NCBI GenBank assembly: GCA_034509755.1
Contig: CM067541.1
Location: forward strand, 14,310,001-14,374,000
Length of the DNA stretch: 64,000 nt
Direction of reading: 5' to 3'
From: Anisodus tanguticus
Lineage: Eukaryota > Streptophyta > Magnoliopsida > Solanales > Solanaceae
This document shows positions 56,651 through 64,000 of this stretch, in pieces. Both the position numbers and the translations under genes were made by a program. How positions within the stretch are numbered: position 1 is the stretch's first letter; each line of letters starts with the position of its first letter. The notes under the pieces are model-generated. The model saw only the letters and a program-made list of their open reading frames with translations, did not search any database and was not told where the DNA came from.

Positions 56651-57720
56651 ATGGCTAGGAACATGTTTCACCCTGCCCTTACTGTTTCTATTATCAAGAA
56701 TCACATCCCTATCATTCTTGAAATAGAAAACGTCCAATACGCGACGTGGGCCTAACTGTTCAAAATACATGCACGCTCGCATCAAGTTCTCCATAATATT
56801 ATCCCCGCGGCTCCTACATATATAGAGGTTCCCAAACCAGAGGATGATACTACGTTATGGACGACCCTTGATGCTACTGTTCTTCAGTGGATCTACTCCA
56901 CTATTTCTAGAGACCTCTTGAAAACGGTTATCGAACCCGATGCTACGGCGATGGAGGCATGGAATAGAATACGTGATATATTCCACGATAATCAGAATTC
57001 TCGTGATGTTACCCTTGAGCAGGAATTTTCCCACATCTATATGGAAAATTTTCCAAACGTTTCAACATATTGCAAAAGGTTAAAGGAATTGGCGGACCAA
57101 CTCCGCAATGTTGGCGCGCCTGTTTTGAATAATCGTTTGGTCCTACAAATGGTTGCAGGTCTTTCAAAGGCATATAGGGGTGTTGGCACGCTTCTTCGTC
57201 AGAGCAGTCCTCTTCCGTAATTTTATCAGGCTCGTTCTATGCTTACCCTCGAAGAAGTCGGCTTGGCCAAAAAGGTGGCTACCGGTGCTAGTCCTATGAC
57301 GTCCTCTACAAAATCTTCGGGTGGTGTTGATAATTCCGGCCAAAACCATACTCATGGTGGCGGCAAAAATAGTCGGAAAAATAATACCAAAAATCGTGGG
57401 GGAAAACGCGGTTGTTCCGAAGATGGTCACGGTGGCAGTAGGTCTCGAAATACCGGCAGTGGGCCACCACCCAACTGGTCCCAGCCTTGGGCCCACTGGC
57501 CGTGGGTCTGGGCCAGTGGGAGTGGCCCAACAGTCCCTATGGCCCAGCAATTTCGCATTCTGGACACTGGACGGCCCAACAACATTTTTTCAGATCCAAT
57601 CCAGTTTGGCCCAGTGGTTCTCACCCCAGTTTTGGGCCGGGACAGAAACCCGGTATACTTGGGCCCCAGCCCCCTTAGGCCCATCATGCATCGGGCGCCA
57701 CTCCTTCCGACATTGAAGCC
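56651..57720 (+). pseudogene. A5 gag, inactivated
   Basis: The ATG at 56651 gives MARNMFHPALTVSIIKNH. A TAA replaces a codon after YATWA (near 56754). Frame 56918-57220 carries AWNRIRDIFHDNQNSRDV and LKELADQLRNVG, and another stop follows near 57220. Frame 57239-57739 has the basic tail (GGGKNSRKNNTKNRGGKRG). No CCHC knuckle. Confidence 0.8.
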
Positions 57721-57723
57721 GCG

Positions 57724-60700
57724 ATGCACACGCTTGTAATAAATCCTTCAGACCCAAATTGGTACAAGGACACCGGCGGCACTACTCACATGACGTCTGA
57801 CTCAGGTACTCTCTCGTCTTATTCTAATTTGAGCAACAATCGTGGTATAATTGTTGGTAATGGTAATTCAATTCCAATTCATGGGTATGGTCAGAAAACA
57901 TGGTCTCCCCCCCATCCACCCCTTATTTTGAAAAATACCCTTCACGCTCCAAAATTGACTAAAAATTTGGTGTATGTCCGAAAATTCACCACTGATAATT
58001 CTGTGTCCATAGAATTTGATCCATTTGGTTTTTCTGTGAAGGATTTCAAAACGGGGAGTCCTCGCATGAGGTGTGATAGTAGAGGTGATCTTTATCCTAT
58101 CACACCACATTCCGATTTCTCGAGTCACGCAATGCCTTCCACTTCTGCCGCTCTGGCTCCTTCCTTGTGGCATGCTCGTCTAGGTCATCCGGGATCATCT
58201 ATTTTGTCTTCCTTAGATACAAACAATCTTATTTCTTGTAAGAGTGTGCGTAGTACTCCGAATTGTCAATCTTGTTCTTTAGAAAAAATAGTCAAGTTGC
58301 CATTGTAGACTCCAGTTTTCATACTTTAATGCCATTTGATATTATTCATAGTGATTTATGGACGCCTCCTATTCTTAGTTCTTTGGGTCATCGGTATTAT
58401 GTTCTCTTTTTGGATGATTATTCTAAGTTTTTATGGACTTTTCCGATAGCGAAAAAATCCCAAGTTTTTTCCACCTTCTTAAAATTTAGAGCATTCATTA
58501 GAACCCAATTCGAACGGAAAATTAAAATTATTCAATGTGATAATGGCAAAGAGTATGACAATGGAGTATTTCGGGAATTCTGTGCAAATAATGGGATCAA
58601 TTTTCATTTTTCTTGTCCTCATACTTCTTCACAAAATGGAAAGCCGAACGCAAAATTCGTACCATTAATAACATTGTCCGAACTTTATTGATTCATGCTT
58701 CCGTACCCCCGTCTTTTTGGCATCATGCTCTACAAATGGCTACATATCTCCTTAACATAATTCCTTCCAAAGGATTGACATATTCTTCCCCCCTTCACAT
58801 TCTATATAATAAAACCCCTTCGTATTCACATCTTAGGGTCTTTAGGTGTTTGTGTTATCCTCTATTTTCGTCCACCACAATTAACAAACTTCAAGTCCGG
58901 TCTACTCTATGTGTGTTTTTGGGTTTTTCGTCTAATCATCGTGGTTACAAATGCTTTGATTTATCCTCTAATAAAATCATCATTAGTCGCCATGTCATTT
59001 TTTATGAATCCCAATTTTCGTTTGCTAAAGTGAGTAATCCAGTGCCTAGTTCGTATAATTTTTTGGATGATGGTATATCCCCGTATATTATTCACAAATT
59101 TTCGGACATGTCCCGCACCCAAAATTCTCCAGCGGGCCCACTGCCCGTTGGTCCCATTAGTCTGTCACAGCCCTCTCTGCCCAGTTTTTTCACTGGGCCA
59201 GTTTCAGCAATTGGGCCAGTCCAGTCCATTACTGGAACTCGTCCGTTCCTCGCATCCTCTGTTCGTTTCAAGCTTCCCGAAATGGGCCAGCAGGCCCACT
59301 GCCTGCTGGCCAGTCCATATTGAGTCCAGCAACTTCCCAAATTCTGTCCAATCCTTCCCCGAGTCATAGACCAGTCACTCATAGTCAACGAGATATTTTT
59401 AAACCTAAAAGGTATTTTAATTTACATTCTAATTCTCTTAAATCACCCTTATCCCATAATCATGTGTCTGCATTAAACGACCCGAATTGGAAAATTGCTA
59501 TGACCGATGAATATAATGCACTTATTGATAAAAAAAAGACGTGGGAGTTGGTGCCCCGTCCATCTGGTATTAATATTATTAGGTCTATGTGGTTCATAAG
59601 GACAATTCAGATGGTTCATTTCCACGGCATAAGGCTCGGCTTGTGGGTGATGGTAAGACTCAGCAAGTTAGTGTGGACTGTGGTGAGACGTTTAGTCCGG
59701 TGGTCAAACCGGCTACCATTCGCATTGTGCTCAGTTTGTCTCTTTCGAAAGCATGTCCCATTCATCAGTTAGATGTGAAGAATGCTTTCTTACACGGTGA
59801 TCTCAAGGAGACAGTCTATATGCATCAGCCCTTGGGGTTTAAGGATCCCAAATATCCCCACCATGTCTGTTTATTGAAGAAATCATTGTATGGGTTTAAG
59901 CAGTCTCCACGGGCATGGTATAAGAGGTTTGCTGACTATGTTTCGACTATTGGGTTCACTCACAGCATGTCGGATAATTATTTATTCATATATCGTCGTG
60001 GTTCGTCTTTGGCTTATATCCTTCTATATGTGGATGATATTATCTTGACTGCCTCTTCCGATGTCTTACGCCAGTCTATCATGACAATGCTCAACTCTGA
60101 GTTTGCTAGGAAAGACTTGGGGATCTTGAGTTATTTTTTGGGGATTGCTGTCACTCGTCATGCAGGTGGATTGTTCTTATCACAGAGGAAGTATGCCGCC
60201 GAGATCATTGAGAGGGCTGTGATGTCATCCTGTAAGTCCATTTCCACCCCTGTTGATACTAAACCCAAATTGGGTGCTGCGGCCGGCACACCATACAAGG
60301 ATCACACCGGCTATCGCAGTCTTGCAGGGGCCCTTCAGTATCTTACATTCACAAGATCCGATATTACGTATGACGTACAACTTGTGTGTTTGTTTATGCA
60401 TGATCCTATAGTTGAGCACATGAATGCGCTCAAACGCATCCTTCGGTATATTCATGGTACACTTGACTATGGCTTGCATCTATATCCTTCATCAACGATA
60501 ACACTTGTCTCCTATACAGATGTTGATTGTGGTGGTTGTCTGGACACCAGACGGTCTACGTCTGGCTATTGTATGTTTCTTGGTAATAACTTGGTCTCAT
60601 GGTCTGCGAAGCGTCAATCGACTTTATCCCATTCCAGTGCAGAGGCCGAATATCGAGGGGTAGCTAATGTGGTCTCTAAATCAAGTTGGTTACGTAATTT

Positions 60701-60974
60701 GCTGTTAGAACTTCATTGTCCTATTCAGAAAATGACCTTGGTTTATTGTGATAATATTAGTGTCATCTACCTTTCTGGTAATCCGGTTCAGCACCAACGC
60801 ACTAAACATATCGAGATGGACATTCACTTTGTTCGTGAAAAGGTTGCTCGTGGGCATGTTCGCGTCTGCCATGTCCCGTCCAGGTATCAAATTGCCGACA
60901 TCTTTACGAAAGGTATTCCCTCGATCCTTTTTGAAGATTTTAGGGACAGTCTCAGCGTTCGAAGACCGCCCGCT
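57724..60974 (+). pseudogene. A5 pol; long open RT/RNase H end
   Basis: 57724-58308: protease WYKDTGGTTHMT (relatives WYMDTGATTHMT) and HARLGHPG. A frameshift follows near 58300. 58263-58691: FLDDYSKFLW, CDNGKEYDN. 58613-59323: integrase end and linker, ending TGA. 59320-59772, then frameshift. 59589-60989: 466 codons with DCGETFSPVVKPATIR, QLDVKNAFLHGDLKETVY, LYVDDIILTASS and RNase H (DVDCGGCLDT in place of DADWGGCPDT; CDNISVIYLS). The reading frame runs a few codons across the junction and ends in QACL. Confidence 0.87.
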
Positions 60975-60976
60975 CA

Positions 60977-61246
60977 GGCGTGCCTATAATTTGTAGGCCA
61001 TTTTTTGGAGATCATCATTTGAATTCTTGGATGGTTGAGAAAGTGTGGAAAATTGGAGTGAAAATTGAAGGTGGGGGTTTTACTAAGAATAATACAATAT
61101 TTGCACTTGACTTGGTTTTGAACAAAAATAAAGAAAAATTGAAGGAACAAATTGGAATGTACAAAGAGCTTGCTCTAAAGGCTGTTGGACCAACTGGTAC
61201 CACAACACAAAATTTCAAGAAATTGGTTGAGATTATGATCCCCTGA
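60977..61246 (+). pseudogene. C-terminal fragment of a flavonoid 3-O-glycosyltransferase
   Basis: Begins inside the plant UGT signature (PSPG) box: GVPIICRPFFGDHH. The typical UGT78-type tail follows: LNSWMVEKVWKIGVKIEGG, then FTKNN and ALKAVGPTG, ending LVEIMIP and TGA. About 89 residues of a normal 450 remain. The catalytic His, acceptor pocket and most of the PSPG box are absent. The last PSPG residue is His where glucosyltransferases have Gln; in characterised enzymes His there goes with UDP-galactose, so the source may have been a galactosyltransferase (inference). No start or upstream exon is present in the window, so it is a relic. Confidence 0.85.
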
Positions 61247-62366
61247 AAGGGAATTCAATGATTTATTACTATGTATTTGAATGAAATTAATTCCGTTTTA
61301 ATAAATCATTAAAGATCTTGAATGGATCATTAATTCCTGTTCATGTAACATTGTCTTCCTTTCCTTGTGAAAAATTGTACAACAAAAATCCCCTTAACAT
61401 AAGGGAAGATTCAAGTGTAGTTATAAAGATAGTTCAAAAATTACTTTAGATTATAGGTTCACATCCTAGCCATGACACTCTAGCATTCTTTTGAATTTTG
61501 CTGTTGGAATTTCTGAATTCGCCACTAAATTAAAAGTATCTCTTAATTCTTAGGATGATATTTAAATGATCCACATCCACATACAATAAGATTGCATTCC
61601 TTCAATTAGTAAAAAAATTGGTCTAAACCACTACCTAAGCCTTTGTGGTTAAAATAAATCAATATAAAGTATAAATTTATGATAATTTTGGCCTATCATA
61701 TTTCATATACTTTAAAATATGCTCTTATTTGATCCACATTCAAAAGGTTCAAGTTGATAAAAGAATATGTCTCCAAATCTTTAGATAGATTAACATATGT
61801 GCCTTTCCATTGGTGGAATACATTAGGAATACAATATTTCGCACATGATTCCCATTGTCTCATTTTAACTTCTTTTAAAAACTTCATATTCCAAGACATG
61901 CACAATGGACAAGATGATTTTTCTGCTTTTTGATACTCCTTCCCAATTTTGTATTAGAATATTTTAATTCAGACATAAAAGGTACTATTTTGTTTAAAAA
62001 AATATAAAGTTGTATTTTGATGCAGTAATATATACTGGGTGAAGCTAGAGAGAAAGTCGGAGCTACAGGTTTGGCATAATTCACTAGTTTTAGTCAACAC
62101 ATCGTATTTGTGTTAAGAAATTGATAATCTAGTTTGAACCTTTTGATTGACTTTACAGGATCAACCACCATAGTTGCATGAAGTACAATAGAGTTCCTCA
62201 AAGTGGTCCGCTCATAGCATGATGGAAGTGTTTGATTACACCAAGACGTTGTTTCAATGACTCGATATGAAAGACAACCAACAACTTTAAGTATTATATC
62301 ATTCAGAATTAAGTTGTATATCGTTCAGTTTGCAACCTGTACTATATCTGTCTTGACAATATTTAC
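61247..62366. other. Intergenic, no recognised gene
   Basis: AT-rich DNA downstream of the glycosyltransferase relic. Two small minus frames (61696-61905, with KFLKEVKMRQWESCAKYC; 61884-62084) are not recognised. Its first few hundred bp would include the old 3' UTR of the relic. Confidence 0.35.
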
Positions 62367-62628
62367 TACTCTCTCCATCTCAATTTACGTGATACTTTTC
62401 GCTTTTCGAGAGTCAATTTGATTAAATTTCGAAGCTAAATAGAATTAGATTAACTCAATCTTTTAACACTAAAATTTATATATTTGAAAACTACATGAAA
62501 AATACTATAAGTTGCAGCTTTTCTCATATCAATTTGGTGAAAAATACATCTTAAAATATTGGTCAAAGTTCATGCAGTTTGAATCTCGGAAAGCGAAAAG
62601 TGTCGCATAGATTAGGACAGAGAGAGTA
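62367..62628. mobile_element. Stowaway-like MITE
   Basis: Left TACTCTCTCCATCTCAATTT...CTTTTCGCTTT and right AAAGCGAAAAGTGTCGCATAG...GAGAGAGTA are inverted repeats of about 38 bp with some mismatches. Non-coding. The best preserved of this type in the window. Confidence 0.75.
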
Positions 62629-63107
62629 GTATATTTTGTATGTTTTGGTTATAGCACATCCCTAAATAACTTATCCAGAAGTGTCACTTTTTTTTTATAA
62701 ATAGTTGGTGATAATTCAGGTATGAAACGCAAACACCTGATAGTTTAGGTAGAAAAATCGAAAAAATATGATATTTTGGGTGTGTTTTTAACCATTATTT
62801 TTTTATTTTCTACTAAATTCCTTTAATTATGCGTGTGAGGTGCCATTTGACACCATTTTTAAATTTAAAAAATGTACACCACGCACCATCAGATAATAGT
62901 TAAGGTGTGTTTTGATAAATAATTAGTGGAGATAGAAAATACTGCAAACAGTTGATAGTTTAGATAAGAATACAAAAAGTGATACTTCATGTACATTTTT
63001 TACCATTATCTTAATTCAAAAACCATAACCTCAGAATTTATAGTTTTTACCAAATAAAGATTTGTTTAGTGAACCATGAGTGCCATTACACTATCCACAT
63101 ATCATCT
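62629..63107 (+). promoter_or_regulatory. Upstream region of the MATE gene
   Basis: AT-rich. Two related blocks, about 62718-62800 and 62930-63005, share TGATAGTTTAG and TTTTTACCATTAT, suggesting a small direct or degenerate inverted element. No specific binding site can be supported. Confidence 0.3.
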
Positions 63108-63114
63108 TATATAT
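63108..63114 (+). promoter_or_regulatory. Possible TATA box of the MATE gene
   Basis: TATATAT lies 56 bp before the start codon, a workable spacing for a TATA box with a short 5' UTR. In AT-rich DNA this may be chance. Confidence 0.3.
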
Positions 63115-63169
63115 GAAATTCAACATTTCAGGTAGTTTTCTTTGTGTAGTTAAATTTTAGAGAGGGAAA

Positions 63170-64000
63170 ATGGGTACACAAGATCATGAGTATCCATTAA
63201 TTGCAGAAACTGGAAAGTTAGAGCGTAAGAATAGGGGAAGAAGTGATGAAATTTTGATAGAAGTGAAGAAATTGTTGGTATTAGCAGGGCCACTTATGTC
63301 TGTCAATTTTTCACTATTTGCCTTACAGGTTATATCTGTCATGTTTGTTGGTCATCTTGGAGAGTTATCTCTTTCTGGTGCTTCTATGGCTACTTCTTTT
63401 GCCTCTATAACTGGTCTCAGCTTGTTGGTTAGTCATTTTTTTCCTCCTTTAATGTTAGCAAATTTCTTACTTTCATTTTCCATAAATTTCTTGGATACTA
63501 TTTGTGATTCATGTTATTAACTCCATTGGTTATGGATAGTTAACCTATAAATTCAAAGGTGGATCCAGAATTTGAACATTACATGTTTTAGTTTGGAATT
63601 TTTTTATACCGTGGTGTCCAGGCCAGCTTGTGCGCATCTCGACTACTTTCATGGATTACCTGTTTTCTCCCACCAGTAAAGGTATTGAGTAACTCTGTCT
63701 ATCAACGTTTGGACAGATGGAAGAAATCACCTAGTATTTTTTTTTCTTCGCTGGATTTTGAACTTGAGATATCATAGTTTTGATTCCACTTCATTGCCCA
63801 CTAGGCCACATCCTTTCTACTACAACTCACTTGATTTACCGGGTTCAAATTCTATTATTTTTAGCGGTTTTTCAACATATATAAAGAGTTTGAGCCAAAG
63901 CTACTGGATTCGCTTGAATGTGACCTGATAGTGTAAAAATATTATATGCATACAAGTTAAACCCTTTTGTGTATTGAAATGAAGTTCCCCAATAGTTCCA
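63170..64000 (+). CDS. MATE/DETOXIFICATION efflux transporter, first exon (gene runs off the window)
   Basis: Exon 1 is 63170-63427 (86 codons), followed by a GT donor (GTTAGT) and intron to the window end. The protein starts MGTQDHEYPLI, with a hydrophilic N-terminus of about 33 residues. A first membrane helix follows (KLLVLAGPLMSVNFSLFALQ and VISVMFVGHLG), then the family signature GELSLSGASMATSFASITGLSLL leading into the second helix. Plant MATE proteins are about 480-500 aa with 12 helices and exchange protons for secondary metabolites or ions at the plasma or vacuolar membrane. The substrate cannot be told from this exon. Confidence 0.88.
63610..63816 (-). mobile_element. SolS-type SINE in intron 1 of the MATE gene
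   Basis: On the minus strand it starts with a tRNA-like head (GATGTGGCCTAGTGGGCAAT as A-box region, CAAGTTCAAAATCC as B-box region). The body includes GGTGATTTCTTCC, CTGTCCAAACG and TACTCAATACC, and the end is AGTCGAGATGCGCACAAG...CCTGGACACC. This order is typical of a dispersed Solanaceae SINE. It seems to lie inside another dispersed repeat (GGTGGATCCAGAATTTGAA at 63559 and GGGTTCAAATTC at 63840). Confidence 0.6.

Larger units (their letters stand above)
56185..60974 (+). mobile_element. Copia A5: family-A element lacking its 3' LTR
   Basis: Starts with an LTR (56185-56488) and runs through gag, PR, IN, RT and RNase H. It then stops abruptly at CGAAGACCGCCCGCT (60974), about 16 bp before the place where the other copies begin their 3' LTR. 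The following base pairs belong to a glycosyltransferase. With one LTR missing, no target duplication can be assessed. Confidence 0.9.

Noticed and set aside
59092..59388. Minus-strand ORF of 98 codons
   Set aside because: Antisense of the integrase/RT linker of copia A5.

Overview
This is a plant nuclear window: GT-AG spliced genes in AT-rich DNA, full of Ty1/copia retrotransposons, one hAT transposon, MITEs and tRNA-derived SINEs. The SINE types (TS-like and Au-like) and the protein sequences point to a eudicot, most likely Solanaceae. That is inference from family knowledge; I cannot name the genus. There is no operon, CRISPR array, rRNA gene or recognisable tRNA gene.

Host genes, all on the + strand: (1) 48-3392, a complete 4-exon receptor-like cytoplasmic kinase of the PTI1-like/At3g15890 type (386 aa). 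(2) 11018-31049, a complete 10-exon kinase with an N-terminal universal-stress-protein (USP) domain (616 aa). Its reading frame and splice sites are intact although two introns carry retrotransposons. (3) 60977-61246, only the C-terminal end of a flavonoid 3-O-glycosyltransferase, fused to a broken copia element. (4) 63170 to the window edge, the first exon of a MATE/DETOXIFICATION transporter.

Mobile DNA fills most of the rest. Copia family A (about 5 kb, LTRs of 300-400 bp, initiator-Met PBS) has five copies: A1 3641-5516 (+, internally rearranged), A2 31328-36453 (-), A3 44036-49064 (+), A4 49102-54410 (+) and A5 56185-60974 (+, no 3' LTR). Family B has B1 27100-29785 (-, truncated, in kinase-2 intron 8) and B2 38127-43052 (-). 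Family C has a solo LTR at 8059-8982 and a full copy at 12609-23040 (-) with 1.4 kb LTRs. The full copy sits inside a MITE in kinase-2 intron 3 and itself contains a hAT element at 17583-21145 with an 8-bp target duplication. Target-site duplications can be read for A1, A3, A4, B2 (one mismatch), the C solo LTR, C and hAT.

The 3' end of kinase 2 plus its downstream flank is duplicated: 30995-37395 matches 43819-55463. A2 interrupts the first copy, A3 and A4 the second. Removing the elements and one target-site copy restores collinearity.

I found no new protein-coding system. The most unusual signal is a long inverted repeat at the 5' end of every family-A LTR. Its sequence differs between subfamilies but its pairing is kept, including matched changes on both arms. 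Other points of interest are the four-layer nest in a gene that still reads through, the chimeric interior of A1, and the A5/glycosyltransferase junction, whose PSPG box ends in His rather than Gln.
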